From: Microcystis wesenbergii NRERC-220
GTDB lineage: Bacteria > Cyanobacteriota > Cyanobacteriia > Cyanobacteriales > Microcystaceae
Length of the DNA: 64,000 nucleotides
NCBI RefSeq assembly: GCF_032027425.1
Contig: NZ_JAVSJA010000001.1
Coordinates: 2,927,501-2,991,500, forward strand
Direction of reading: 5' to 3'
The notes under the pieces are model-generated. The model was not told where the DNA came from. It saw only the letters and a list, made by a program, of their open reading frames with translations, and did not search any database. Shown here piece by piece: positions 55,097-64,000 of this stretch (its first letter is position 1; each line of letters begins with the position of its first letter). The position numbers and the translations under genes were made by a program.

Positions 55097-55140
55097 TGAA
55101 TTCATTTGTAATTCATTCTGAATTTATTTGTAATTTATCC
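55097..55140 (-). promoter_or_regulatory. Tandem 22-bp repeats upstream of srpG, candidate operator
   Basis: Two adjacent 22-bp units (tgaatt(c/t)atttgtaatt(c/t)at..) at 55097-55118 and 55119-55140, 18 of 22 bases identical, 53-96 bp before the srpG start. The position suits binding by a sulfur-responsive regulator; the regulator is not identified. Confidence 0.5.
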
Positions 55141-55436
55141 TAGCCGATGCACTATCAACCTCTGGTCAAGCTAAACAAATCTTTATAATTAAGGGGTGTA
55201 GGCGATCGCTGAGGTGGAAGAATCTATCCTGAATTATTCACCAATTGCCAAAACCCTGATTATGAGAGGGTCTCAAAAAACAGTCTGTTTTTTAGCTAGA
55301 GCCCTGAATGATTTTCCTAGCAAGGCTTTTGAGTATTTTCCCAAATTTTCATGAATAATACAGGCTATGAGGGATCTGGGCATAACTTTGGCGTTAAGTG
55401 GGTGGGTGGAATTAAATATAAGATGAACGTAGGTTG

Positions 55437-55491
55437 GGCTTCGGCCGTGAGCTTTTGCGTTCGACAAAAGCTCACGCCGAGGTCCGAACGG
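55437..55491. repeat. GC-rich palindromic repeat, second copy of 51079-51132
   Basis: Perfect 12-bp arms cgtgagcttttg/caaaagctcacg (55446-55457, 55465-55476) flanked by cggc and ccg. It is inserted inside another repeat: gtaggttggg before it and ttgaagcatgaaaccc after it rejoin if the palindrome is removed. Confidence 0.8.
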
Positions 55492-55626
55492 TTGAAGCAT
55501 GAAACCCAACGCCCGCATAGTTTACGCTACCGCTAACCCATCCTACAAATAATTGTGCCTCCCTACTTATGCGGCCTAGGTTATCAGTGCCATGGCGAAG
55601 GGACTGCCTAGCAGTACGCCGCTCCA

Positions 55627-55729
55627 GAGGAAAGATTGAGTGATAAAATCGGCAGTAACGCCCAATTTTAGCCGAGAGTTTTCCCTTAAAAATCCCAACT
55701 TAGTAGATTGACAAAAATGAGATGCACCC
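55627..55729. repeat. Dispersed repeat, related to 6005-6086
   Basis: Ends gatgcaccc like the TIR family at 17209. It carries an extra ~18-bp segment compared with the 6005 copy. Confidence 0.6.
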
Positions 55730-55828
55730 CTATCCCTAGATAAAATTTTACAACCATAATCAGCGATTACTAAAAATGATATCATTAAAAACCCCTATCG
55801 GTCATTAAAGAGATAGGGGATAATTATT

Positions 55829-56953
55829 TTAGATACTTTCTGTTTTTTCTGACTTGCTTCTATAAGTATCTTGAGTCAGATAGCGGATACGAGATTTCAG
55901 AAATTCAGCGACTCCATAAATTTCATCAAGACTGTTTATATTAGTGGTTGCTTCTCTACCAGTTTCGACGTTATCGGGAATACTGATTGATTTCTTGCCA
56001 GTTCTTTCATGGAAGCGCAGACGACAGACTGTTTTAGTTACTTTTCCATCTAAGTTGATACCAAAATAACTTTTAGTGTCTTTGAATTGAATGCGTGCGG
56101 TATTGATTTCTTCCCGTAGAATTGATTTAATAATGTAAAATCCTTCCAATTCTTCGGGGGTCGTATTAATTTTATCTTCCCCTGTTTCTTCTGGTGGAGT
56201 ATCTTCTGCTGCTGGTGTATCAGGAGGATTTGGTTCAGGTTCTTTTCCTAAGACTTCCTCAAATTTTTCTTTGATGATATCATTGATATACTCTTTGAGA
56301 GAACGCTTAATAATTTCTTTGAATTTTTCGACAACCGATGCAGTTTTCACCCCAGAATATACATGACTAACAAAAAACTTAACAAATTCGGGGGAAGGAT
56401 CACTTAATTGCTGGGCAATCACTTTTTTAACTTCTTTGGTGTACAATAAATTGCGAGCAACCTCTCCTATTTCGTCAGAATTAAAGCTAGATTTAGAAAA
56501 TCGTTTTAATTCGTTAACGGAAGAGTCGTCAAAGTCGAGGATGTTAAACTCAAAAAATGGCTTATCGTCCATGATATTATCCTTGACGATATCCGTATAA
56601 AACCGATAGATAATCCCATTAGTTAAAACTCCAAAGTTAGCTCCAGTTGCGTTAAAATATCGATGCAGTTGGGAACTATGTTTAGGATGCTCAAGATTTT
56701 GATGACAGCTTTTACATTCCATCAAAATAATCGGTTGATTGTCCAAACAAATAGCATAATCTACTTTTTCCCCTTTTAATCCAGTTAAATCGGCACTATA
56801 TTCGGGGTGAACTTCCATGGGATTGAACACATCGTAACCCCATGCTTGCAAAAAAGGCATAATAAAAGCTGTTTTGGTTGCCTGTTCGTTTTGGATTTGA
56901 GAACGAGAGGTTTCAACTTTTTGAGCAATTTCTTTGAGTTTATCGATTTCCAT
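55829..56953 (-). CDS. HsdR_N-type restriction nuclease-like protein, orphan
   Basis: 374 residues. The first ~150 match the N-terminal nuclease domain of type I restriction R subunits: TKTAFIMPFLQAWGYDVFNPMEVHPEYSAD, GEKVDYAICLDNQPIILMECKSC (PD-(D/E)XK: Asp, Glu-x-Lys), NFGVLTNGIIYRFYTD. A helical middle, a Pro/Glu linker (EPEPNPPDTPAAEDTPPEETGEDK) and a C-terminal domain with YFGINLDGKVTKTVCRLRFH follow. There is no helicase and no hsdM/hsdS, so it is a stand-alone nuclease, probably defensive (inference). Confidence 0.82.
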   Translation of the reverse strand: MEIDKLKEIAQKVETSRSQIQNEQATKTAFIMPFLQAWGYDVFNPMEVHPEYSADLTGLKGEKVDYAICLDNQPIILMECKSCHQNLEHPKHSSQLHRYFNATGANFGVLTNGIIYRFYTDIVKDNIMDDKPFFEFNILDFDDSSVNELKRFSKSSFNSDEIGEVARNLLYTKEVKKVIAQQLSDPSPEFVKFFVSHVYSGVKTASVVEKFKEIIKRSLKEYINDIIKEKFEEVLGKEPEPNPPDTPAAEDTPPEETGEDKINTTPEELEGFYIIKSILREEINTARIQFKDTKSYFGINLDGKVTKTVCRLRFHERTGKKSISIPDNVETGREATTNINSLDEIYGVAEFLKSRIRYLTQDTYRSKSEKTESI

Positions 56954-57157
56954 GATAGCCTCATTATCTAGGATGTGTGGGTTATCTTCTCAGCCTAACC
57001 ATAATTTAACCTTTTTTTTACCTCAGGGTCAAGCATTTTTTACTGTCATCATCATTGATTCACAAATATTTACACTAATACAGTGCCATCCGGATATTTT
57101 GTGCTATCATTTCTAGGAACGGGTTATTTTTCTTCTGTCGCCATTTTGTCAAAGACA

Positions 57158-57607
57158 ATGCTTGCTTTAGAACAGCTTTATGAACGGGAGTATGATCGCT
57201 GGTTAATCGAGACGATCGAGTTATTAAAAAATCGCCAGTTTGATTGGGTAGATTACGAACATTTAATCGAGGAGTTGGCAGCTTTGGGACGAAGCGAAAA
57301 AACTGCTGTTAAAAGTTTAAGTTTACAAATAATAATCCATCTCCTAATCTATCAATTTTGGACAACAGAAAGAAAAAGAAATAGTAATCATTGGGCGGCA
57401 GAGATGATCACTGTTCGAGTACAATTAGAAGATAAGTTCACCACCAATTTAAGCAAATTTCTAGAACTAGAGTTGGAAAATATCTATGAAAACGCCCGCT
57501 TAATTGCCGAAAAAAAGACAGGATTAAAAAATTTACCGATAATTTGTCCCTACTCTCTGACACAAATTCTTGAGAAACAGTGGTTTCCCGATACAGATAA
57601 TCAATAA
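57158..57607 (+). CDS. DUF29 family protein
   Basis: 149 residues from ATG 57158 (MLALEQLYEREYDRWLIETIELLKNRQFDWVDYEHLIEELAALGRSEK), the classic DUF29 start. All-helical, widespread in cyanobacteria, function unknown. Stops 12 bp before the ABC ATPase start. Confidence 0.88.
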   Translation: MLALEQLYEREYDRWLIETIELLKNRQFDWVDYEHLIEELAALGRSEKTAVKSLSLQIIIHLLIYQFWTTERKRNSNHWAAEMITVRVQLEDKFTTNLSKFLELELENIYENARLIAEKKTGLKNLPIICPYSLTQILEKQWFPDTDNQ

Positions 57608-57619
57608 ACTCTCAAAAAT

Positions 57620-58369
57620 ATGGAATCTCACAACAGTGAACCGATTATAATTGCCGAAGCGGTGGAAAAATGGTACGATAACCGCTTTCATGCTTTACGG
57701 GGAGTCAATCTCACCGTTAATAAACAGGAAGTTGTCGTGATTATGGGTCCGTCTGGTTCGGGAAAATCCACCTTTATCCGCACTTTTAACGGGTTAGAAT
57801 CCTATCAAAAAGGCCGCATTATTATTGACGGGATAACTGTTTCCCACAACCTGAAAAATATCGAGGCAATCCGTCAGGAAGTTGGCATGGTTTTTCAACA
57901 ATTTAACCTATTTCCCCATCTGACGGTATTAGATAATGTCACCCTTGGTCCGATGTGGGTGCGCGGTTGGAAAAAAGCGCAAGCGGAGGAAATAGCGACA
58001 AAACTCCTCGAAAAAGTTGGTATTCTCGAACAAGCGCTTAAATATCCCCCTCAGTTATCGGGAGGACAACAGCAGCGGGTGGCAATTGTTCGCGCTTTAG
58101 CCATGCAGCCGAAGGTGATGTTATTCGATGAACCCACCTCAGCTTTAGACCCAGAAATGGTGCGAGAAGTCTTGGAAACGATGCAAAGTTTAGCCAAATC
58201 GGGGATGACCATGGTTTGTGTCACCCACGAGGTAGGATTTGCGCGAGAAGTGGCCGATCGAGTGGTATTTATGGATCAGGGTGTAATTTTGGAAATTGCC
58301 CCCCCAGCAGAATTTTTTAATAATCCTCAATCCGATCGAACTCAGCAATTTTTAGCAAAAATTCTTTGA
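57620..58369 (+). CDS. bgtA: Amino-acid ABC transporter ATPase (BgtA-like)
   Basis: A 249-residue ATP-binding subunit: Walker [12 protein letters not shown]-loop [17 protein letters not shown], signature [15 protein letters not shown], Walker [16 protein letters not shown]-loop [10 protein letters not shown]. No permease or binding protein adjacent. In Synechocystis the stand-alone ATPase BgtA serves a basic-amino-acid/glutamine transporter, and the EAVEKWYDN start fits that; substrate is inferred. Confidence 0.9.
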   Translation: MESHNSEPIIIAEAVEKWYDNRFHALRGVNLTVNKQEVVVIMGPSGSGKSTFIRTFNGLESYQKGRIIIDGITVSHNLKNIEAIRQEVGMVFQQFNLFPHLTVLDNVTLGPMWVRGWKKAQAEEIATKLLEKVGILEQALKYPPQLSGGQQQRVAIVRALAMQPKVMLFDEPTSALDPEMVREVLETMQSLAKSGMTMVCVTHEVGFAREVADRVVFMDQGVILEIAPPAEFFNNPQSDRTQQFLAKIL

Positions 58370-58387
58370 TTTCCCATGACTTGATCA

Positions 58388-59953
58388 TTAAACCATCTCT
58401 TTTTCTTCTTCTACCTCGACTAAAAGGGGAACGAGATTTTCATTTAAACGACCGGCTCGAATTAATTCTGCGTAGGTATTAGCTTCTATATCGAGTAAAG
58501 TATCTTGAAATTGTTCGGCCACCACATCTTTTAATTGTGGATGTTCCTGTAGTAATTTTTGCAACTGATCTGCCAAGGACTTTAATTGTCCTTCCACCAG
58601 AGTTTTTTTATAGCGATAAAATTCGGGATCGATATCGGGAAAACGTTCTGGTTGTTGCAGATAATTGGCAACCCTAGTTAAGGCAATTTGACGAGCAATT
58701 AAGGCCGAATATTCGCTCCGAATCGGTTGATCACCGATAAGATTGAGGGCATTTAACAGCCATTGTATAGATAATCCTTGCACCAATAAAGTAAATAAAA
58801 CCACCCCAAAAACCACGTCAATAATTTCTTGACGGTAGGGGATAGACGTAGGAACACTTAACGCTAGGGCGATCGAAACCGAACCGCGCAATCCTCCCCA
58901 CCATAACACCGTTCTTTCCTTGAAACTGATCCTATTACCCGTAATTAGGTTACTAATTCCCCCTAGTCCAAAAATTGAGAACAGACGGGAAACCACCATA
59001 GCAGCGATCGCTATTAAAATCCCGGTTAAGTGACTACCAAGACTCTCAAAACGGGTTTGATCACCGATCAGTAAAAAGATGATGGAATTGACAAAAAAGG
59101 CGATAAATTCCCAAAATTCGCTAACTACTAGGCGCGTGCGGGGACTCATACCAATGCGCGAACCGAGATTACCGAGAATAATCCCGACAATCACCACCCC
59201 AATCACACCAGATCCGCCTAATTTTTCCGTGACGAGATAGGTTCCGTATGCAGAAACTAGGGTGAGAGACTGTTCCACGAAAGGCAGATCGAAGCGTTGG
59301 GTAAGGTAGGAAATGCCGAAACCGATCACGCAACCGACACCGATGCCAATCCCCACAAAGGTGCAGAAACGAGCGATCGTCACGGGAATTGAGAAGGTAT
59401 CGACTCCCAAGGGAATCCCCACCAAGAGGACGAAAGCCACCACAGCGACCCCATCATTAAAGAGACTTTCCCCTTCCATCAGGATCGTCAGTTTTTTACT
59501 GGCCCCCAATTCTTTAAATAGGGCAATCACAGAGACGGGATCGGTGGCAGCTAGGGCAGCACCCAAGAGAAACGCGATCGATAGGGGTAAATTAGCAAAG
59601 ATATGTAGGGGATAGGCGACTCCCAAAACGGAGATAATTACCCCGATAACGGCAAAAAGGACGATAGTAACCCAATATTCCTTTAATTTAGCCCAAGGAA
59701 TATTCCAAGCGGCTTCAAAAAGGAGGGGAGGCAGAAAAATTTCCAGAATTAATTCTGGGGAAAGATTAACTAGACGCAAATCTAAAAAAGCTAAACCCAT
59801 ACCGACAATAACTAACAGCAGGGTGTAGGGAATTTTGCGGAGGAAGGCAACGGTTCTCGATAAAGTGGCGACACTCAAGGAAATGGTCAAAACCAGCAGG
59901 AATTGCTCTAAATTATGAGCGATCGCCTCATTAGCAGTGGATTCTAGACTCAT
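58388..59953 (-). CDS. Na+/H+ antiporter, CPA1 (NhaP) type
   Basis: 521 residues, about 12 membrane helices, then a charged C-terminal tail of ~110 residues. Core motifs: PPLLFEAAW, AALAATDPVSVIALFKELG and EGESLFNDGVAVVAF (the ND carboxylates), and a late helix RGSVSIALALSVP. It exchanges Na+ for H+ to keep cytosolic pH and sodium; direction and membrane cannot be told from sequence. Confidence 0.93.
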   Translation of the reverse strand: MSLESTANEAIAHNLEQFLLVLTISLSVATLSRTVAFLRKIPYTLLLVIVGMGLAFLDLRLVNLSPELILEIFLPPLLFEAAWNIPWAKLKEYWVTIVLFAVIGVIISVLGVAYPLHIFANLPLSIAFLLGAALAATDPVSVIALFKELGASKKLTILMEGESLFNDGVAVVAFVLLVGIPLGVDTFSIPVTIARFCTFVGIGIGVGCVIGFGISYLTQRFDLPFVEQSLTLVSAYGTYLVTEKLGGSGVIGVVIVGIILGNLGSRIGMSPRTRLVVSEFWEFIAFFVNSIIFLLIGDQTRFESLGSHLTGILIAIAAMVVSRLFSIFGLGGISNLITGNRISFKERTVLWWGGLRGSVSIALALSVPTSIPYRQEIIDVVFGVVLFTLLVQGLSIQWLLNALNLIGDQPIRSEYSALIARQIALTRVANYLQQPERFPDIDPEFYRYKKTLVEGQLKSLADQLQKLLQEHPQLKDVVAEQFQDTLLDIEANTYAELIRAGRLNENLVPLLVEVEEEKEMV

Positions 59954-59960
59954 TATTTTC

Positions 59961-59991
59961 AGTTATCAGTTATCAGTTATCAGTTATCACT
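59961..59991. repeat. Heptamer tandem repeat (atcagtt)
   Basis: Four units of the same heptamer as 33437-33494, between the antiporter and the RND pump genes. Confidence 0.85.
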
Positions 59992-60010
59992 GAAAAAGTC
60001 TCCTAACACC

Positions 60011-63000
60011 CTAGTCATTCGGGGACTGAGGAGAGATTTTCAAAGAGGAAATGGCCCCTTCTTCTATGGGGGTTTCTGATGTATTCCTTTCCCCATCGAG
60101 AGAAGGGGTTTTTTTGCCGCCAGAACCGCCACTTTTCGGGGGTTTCGAGGAGAGGAATCGGGCCTCGAACTGTTTGATCAGCACATACAACACCGGGACG
60201 AGAAATAAACTCAACACCGTGGAAATCAGATAACCGCCTAGGATTGCAGTTCCCAGAGACCAACGACTCATCGCCCCGGCGCCGGAAGCGATAACCAAGG
60301 GCAAGAAACCGACTAAACCGGAAATAGCCGTCATCAGAATCGGTCTTAAGCGTTCCGTCGAGGCCCGGGCTGCCGCATCGGGAATACTTAAACCCAAAGT
60401 ACGGGACTGGTTAGCGAATTCCACGATCAAGATGGCATTTTTAGCCGCTAAACCGATCAACATGACCAAAGCCACCTGAGCATAGATGTTATTATTCACC
60501 GTCGGGAAGAGACTACCCACTTGTAGGAAATTCGCCCGCAACAGTAAGGCCCCCATGGCACCTAGGATCGCTAGGGGAACGGTAATCATGATGATAATCG
60601 GGTCGATATAGCTTTCGTACTGGGCTGCGAGTACGAGGAAAACCACGACAAAGGCTAATCCGAAGATAATTGGGGCAGCCCCGGCGGAAGTTTTTTCTTG
60701 GAAAGCCGTACCCGTCCAAGCGTAACCGAAACCGGGCTGCAGGACTTTCCGACAAACATCTTCCATCACTGCGATCGCCTGTCCCGTACTAAAACCGGGG
60801 GCGGGACTACCCTGAACGTTAATCGAGGGATAGAGGTTAAAGTTAGTGATAATCGGTGGATAGGTGAAGCGTTTGACGCTAACTAAACCCGATAGGGGAA
60901 TATTGGCCCCGGTACGGGAACGGACGTAAAGACGGTTAATATCTTCAGGATTAGAACGATAATCCGCTTCTGCTTGGGCAAAGACTCGATACAAGCGATC
61001 GCCTAAGACGAATTGGTTGACGAAGTTGGAACCGAGATAGGTTTGCAGGGTACCGAAAACGGCCTGCATATCGACGTTTTGCGCCTGTAGCTGGTTGCGA
61101 TTGATGGAAAGTTCCAGCATCGGCGTGTCGGTGGTAAATTGGGTGAAAATTCCCGATAATTCTGGTCTTGTTCGGGCCTCGGCCATGACTTTATTAGCGT
61201 TGGCAATCAAAGCGTCCATGGGGAAAGAAGCGCGGTTTTGGATAAATAACTCGAAACCGCCGGTAGAACTTAATCCATCCACGGGGGGCGCATTAACGGC
61301 GAAAGCGCGAGCATCTGGGACTTTAGTGGCTAATTGTTGGTTAATTTTCCGCAGAACCCCGAAAACCGACTTATCTTCCCCGGGCCGTTCCGACCATTCT
61401 TTTAACTTGACAAAAAATAGCCCTTGGTTGCTGCCACTTCCGGCAAAACTAAAGCCCGCCATACCGACAAAGTGTTCGATTTCTTCGATACCGTCGAGAA
61501 TTTCTTCGTTAATCTGACGGATAACCTGGTCGGTGTAGCGCAGGGAAACCCCGGGGGGTGCTTGCACCAAAACGAAGGCATAACCTTGGTCTTCTTCGGG
61601 GATAAAACCCTGGGGAGTGGTATTGTAACTCCAAGCTGTGAGAAAGAGGGCGGCGATAAAAAAGGGTAAAACCAGAAACCGGATGCGGATCAGAAATTCG
61701 ATCGAGCGTCGATAGCCCTCTTTAACTGCGTTGAAACCCCGATTAAAGCCCTCGAAAAACAGTCCCAAGGGTCCGCGGGTGCCTTGGGGCGGTTTCATGA
61801 TAATCGCAGACATGGTGGGGGAAAAACTGAGGGCGTTAAAGGTGGAGATCAGAATTGAAGCGGAGATGATGACGGCAAATTGTCGATAAACGATCCCCAC
61901 CGTACCGGGGAAGAAGGTGACGGGAATAAAAACCGCAAATAGTACAAGAGAACTGGCAATTACCGCCGAGGTTAACTCACCCATGGCATCGAGGGAAGCT
62001 TGAAATGGCCGCATTCCCTGTCGTAATTTTTCCGATACCGCCTCTACAACCACGATGCCGTCGTCCACCACTAACCCGGTGGCCAGAATGACGGCAAACA
62101 AGGAGAGGTTATTGAGAGAATAGCCTAAAGCGAGGGCGACGGCCATGGTTCCGATCAAAGATACGGGAATAGCGATCGCTGGAATGATCGTGGTGCGCCA
62201 ATCCTGAAGGAAGATAAAAATCACTAGAATAACCAGTAAAATCGCCTCCACCAGAGTGCCAAGGGCTTCTTCTAGGGAAGCGGCGACAAAGGCGGTATTA
62301 TCGAGGGTAATGGCGATATTTAACCCCGGGGGGAAACTTGGTTCTAGTTCCGCCATTTTTTCTTTTACCAGTTTGGCGGTATTCCAAGCGTTGGAACCGG
62401 GTAACTGATAGACGATATAGACGACGGCGGGGGATTTGTCGAAATAGGCGGCGGTACTGTAGCTTTCGGCTCCGATTTCTGCGCGTCCTACGTCTTTAAT
62501 GCGGATTAAATCGCCATTTTCCCCGACTTTGACGACGATATTTTCTGCTTCCTCCCCGGTGGCAACCCTACCAACGGCGCGAATGGCGATCTGGAATTGC
62601 TGCTCTTCGGGACTGGGATCACCGCCAATTGTCCCCGCACCCACCTGAATATTCTGTTCTCGGATTGCCTGTACTACTTGTTCCGCCGATACGCCCCTAG
62701 CGGCTAAAGCATCGGGATTAAGCCAAAAACGTAGGGCGTATTCCCTCTCCCCGATGATTGTTGTACTACCAACTCCCTCGATCCGACGAATCTCGGCATC
62801 GATGACCCGATCGACAAAGTTACTTAAAAAGACCGTATCGTAGGGATAATTGCCCTTTTCGTCCGGTTTGGCGGAAATCCCGTAGGCAAGGGTAACGCTG
62901 GGGGATTGGGTATTGGTAGTCACCCCCTGCCGGTTCACTTCTTCCGGTAAACTAGCGGCGGCGGTACTGACGCGGTTTTGTACCAAGACTTGGGCAATGT

Positions 63001-63313
63001 TACGATCCATTTCTACCGGGAAAAAGACATTCACCGTACTTTGTCCGGTGTTGGTACTCTGGGACTGCATATAAACAATCTGTTCTGTCCCGTTAATCTG
63101 GCGATCGAGTACCGTGGTAACGTTATCCTGTACGGTTTTGGCATCGGTTCCCAAATAGTTGGCATTTACCGCTACCTGAATAAATGCCAACTGGGGCAGT
63201 TTTTCTAGGGGTAAAAAGGGAACAGCGATCGCTCCGATCAAAACGATTAAAATCGAGCAAACTGTGGTCAGAACGGGTCTTTTAATGAAAGTATCGGCAA
63301 TACTAAGGATCAT
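60011..63313 (-). CDS. RND multidrug efflux pump (HAE1/AcrB-like)
   Basis: 1100 residues, 12 helices and two large periplasmic loops, full length for AcrB-type pumps. Helix 4 has LATGLVVDDGIVVVEAVSE (the Asp-Asp proton relay) and helix 10 has GLAAKNAILIVEFANQ (the relay Lys). The N-terminus IADTFIKRPVLTTVCSILIVLIG is typical. An uncommon Ser/Gly/Lys-rich tail ends the protein. No membrane-fusion or outer-membrane partner is adjacent; instead it begins 6 bp after pxcA. Confidence 0.94.
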   Translation of the reverse strand: MILSIADTFIKRPVLTTVCSILIVLIGAIAVPFLPLEKLPQLAFIQVAVNANYLGTDAKTVQDNVTTVLDRQINGTEQIVYMQSQSTNTGQSTVNVFFPVEMDRNIAQVLVQNRVSTAAASLPEEVNRQGVTTNTQSPSVTLAYGISAKPDEKGNYPYDTVFLSNFVDRVIDAEIRRIEGVGSTTIIGEREYALRFWLNPDALAARGVSAEQVVQAIREQNIQVGAGTIGGDPSPEEQQFQIAIRAVGRVATGEEAENIVVKVGENGDLIRIKDVGRAEIGAESYSTAAYFDKSPAVVYIVYQLPGSNAWNTAKLVKEKMAELEPSFPPGLNIAITLDNTAFVAASLEEALGTLVEAILLVILVIFIFLQDWRTTIIPAIAIPVSLIGTMAVALALGYSLNNLSLFAVILATGLVVDDGIVVVEAVSEKLRQGMRPFQASLDAMGELTSAVIASSLVLFAVFIPVTFFPGTVGIVYRQFAVIISASILISTFNALSFSPTMSAIIMKPPQGTRGPLGLFFEGFNRGFNAVKEGYRRSIEFLIRIRFLVLPFFIAALFLTAWSYNTTPQGFIPEEDQGYAFVLVQAPPGVSLRYTDQVIRQINEEILDGIEEIEHFVGMAGFSFAGSGSNQGLFFVKLKEWSERPGEDKSVFGVLRKINQQLATKVPDARAFAVNAPPVDGLSSTGGFELFIQNRASFPMDALIANANKVMAEARTRPELSGIFTQFTTDTPMLELSINRNQLQAQNVDMQAVFGTLQTYLGSNFVNQFVLGDRLYRVFAQAEADYRSNPEDINRLYVRSRTGANIPLSGLVSVKRFTYPPIITNFNLYPSINVQGSPAPGFSTGQAIAVMEDVCRKVLQPGFGYAWTGTAFQEKTSAGAAPIIFGLAFVVVFLVLAAQYESYIDPIIIMITVPLAILGAMGALLLRANFLQVGSLFPTVNNNIYAQVALVMLIGLAAKNAILIVEFANQSRTLGLSIPDAAARASTERLRPILMTAISGLVGFLPLVIASGAGAMSRWSLGTAILGGYLISTVLSLFLVPVLYVLIKQFEARFLSSKPPKSGGSGGKKTPSLDGERNTSETPIEEGAISSLKISPQSPND

Positions 63314-63319
63314 AGGGCG

Positions 63320-64000
63320 TTACTGGTTCATCTTTTCTAGGATAGTTGCGGCGGTGGGAGATTTACGAGTCAGATAATTAAATATTAATAGTTTAAAGAT
63401 GGTATCTAGGATAACGGGAACCGTGGCCACAAACAAGCTAATAAATGTAATATTCTCGCGCCAACCAAAGTGCCGGAACAAAGTTTCTAAGATTACCGTC
63501 CAACCCTCCGCCGAGTGAAACCCGACAAATATATCGGTAAAGAGAATAAAGATAAAGGCTTTGGTTATATCATTTAAGCTGAGAAAATAACGACTAACAT
63601 AAGCTCGCGTAATTGCCAATTGTTGACGACCAAAAATTAAGATGGCGATAAAGGCTATTAATCCAGTGATATCGGATAGTAAGTTTTTCCAACCATCTTG
63701 ACTTTCATAACCCGCTTCTTTAAATAATTCCTGCACCTGTTCCCGAAAATTTTCTTCTGATTCATGCCCTGCTTTTACTACTCCTAAAACGTGCTTGATT
63801 TCTTCAATTTCTTGAAGTCTAGCAAATTCCCTGAGATATTTTTCGCCAATTTCCTGAGAAATATAAACTTCTGATATTTTCGCTCTATCCACACCAAAAT
63901 AGTTTAAAATAGGGCTAAAGACGAAGTTTCTACTAATAACCTGCACCAAGAGAGGAACTAAAATAATAATCAGGATAAAACGAATGGCAATCCGTTGCTG
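63320..64000 (-). CDS. pxcA: Proton extrusion protein PxcA (CemA/CotA homologue), 5' partial
   Basis: The frame is open to the window edge, so the start lies beyond it (the TTG at 63949 is internal). The C-terminal block is the CemA signature: FVGFHSAEGWTVILETLFRHFG, then FISLFVATVPVILDTIFKLLIFNYLTRKSPTAATILEKMN. Preceding helices: FILIIILVPLLVQVISR, LLSDITGLIAFIAILIFG and ITKAFIFILFTDIFVGFH. Needed for light-induced proton extrusion at the plasma membrane. It precedes the RND gene by 6 bp. Confidence 0.93.
   Translation of the reverse strand, partial: QQRIAIRFILIIILVPLLVQVISRNFVFSPILNYFGVDRAKISEVYISQEIGEKYLREFARLQEIEEIKHVLGVVKAGHESEENFREQVQELFKEAGYESQDGWKNLLSDITGLIAFIAILIFGRQQLAITRAYVSRYFLSLNDITKAFIFILFTDIFVGFHSAEGWTVILETLFRHFGWRENITFISLFVATVPVILDTIFKLLIFNYLTRKSPTAATILEKMNQ

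Larger units (their letters stand above)
55045..55828. other. Spacer upstream of the srp operon, repeat-rich
   Basis: 784 bp without a supported gene. It holds the tandem 22-bp motif (55097-55140), a HIP1 site near 55203, a stretch like the 1450-1470 MITE interior (ctagcaaggctttt, 55317-55330), a GC-rich palindrome (55437-55491) inserted in a gtaggttggg...cccaac repeat, and a transposon-end repeat (55627-55729). Confidence 0.6.

Noticed and set aside
60015-60263. 82-codon minus-strand ORF inside the RND gene end
   Set aside because: Out-of-frame shadow of the pump gene.

Overview
This window looks like the chromosome of a unicellular bloom-forming cyanobacterium, most likely Microcystis (M. 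aeruginosa or a close relative). The gene content is cyanobacterial: CP12, a CIRCE-controlled groEL2, a PSII-associated S4 protein, NdhD, menC/menE for phylloquinone, MgdA, PxcA, DUF3177 and an EgtD/OvoA-like pair. HIP1 octamers (GCGATCGC) are common. The intergenic spaces are full of short AT-rich repeats and MITE-like elements. Species assignment is inference from gene content and repeats; no search was run.

Layout. 1-2.9 kb: end of a lysozyme/peptidoglycan-binding/transpeptidase-like protein, an SH3-domain protein and two MITE-like elements. 2.9-12.6 kb: CIRCE-groEL2, an orphan DNA methyltransferase, trpS, a PMT-type glycosyltransferase, a Uma2 nuclease, a DNA-phosphorothioation-type methyltransferase and the S4 protein. 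12.8-28.9 kb: ndhD, menE/menC, IS630 and MITE remnants, mgdA, a desaturase-SDR fusion, a quinone oxidoreductase, an acyl-carrier-like protein lacking its serine, a universal stress protein, ComEC and SppA. 29-37.9 kb: housekeeping genes (obgE, rpsP-KH, rfbB, CDF transporter, purQ/purS, zur, accD, prepilin peptidase). 38-50.4 kb: zinc-ribbon protein, cp12, DUF3177, a thiohistidine pair (egtD plus an OvoA-like sulfoxide synthase), a membrane-anchored subtilase, a response regulator, a second Uma2 protein, FIST and SemiSWEET. 50.5-55.1 kb: an L,D-transpeptidase and then the most unusual locus. 55.8-64 kb: an HsdR_N-type protein, DUF29, an orphan amino-acid ABC ATPase and a proton-handling group (CPA1 antiporter, RND pump, PxcA).

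The most interesting locus is 51.4-55.1 kb, read on the minus strand. An intact cysteine synthase (srpG-like) and an intact serine O-acetyltransferase (srpH-like), overlapping by ATGA, are followed by a broken family 2A encapsulin shell gene (srpI-like) and then by only the N-terminal cargo-targeting region of the encapsulated cysteine desulfurase. The shell gene carries a templated-looking frameshift, a nonsense codon and two identical in-frame palindromic insertions. This is a sulfur-metabolism nanocompartment operon caught while decaying: the cysteine-synthesis half is kept, the compartment half is lost.

A second theme is small mobile DNA. At least three MITE-like families are visible. One has TIR GGG(A/T)GCATCTCA and an 8-bp target duplication, and it has replaced the C-terminus of the lysozyme gene at 1.4 kb.
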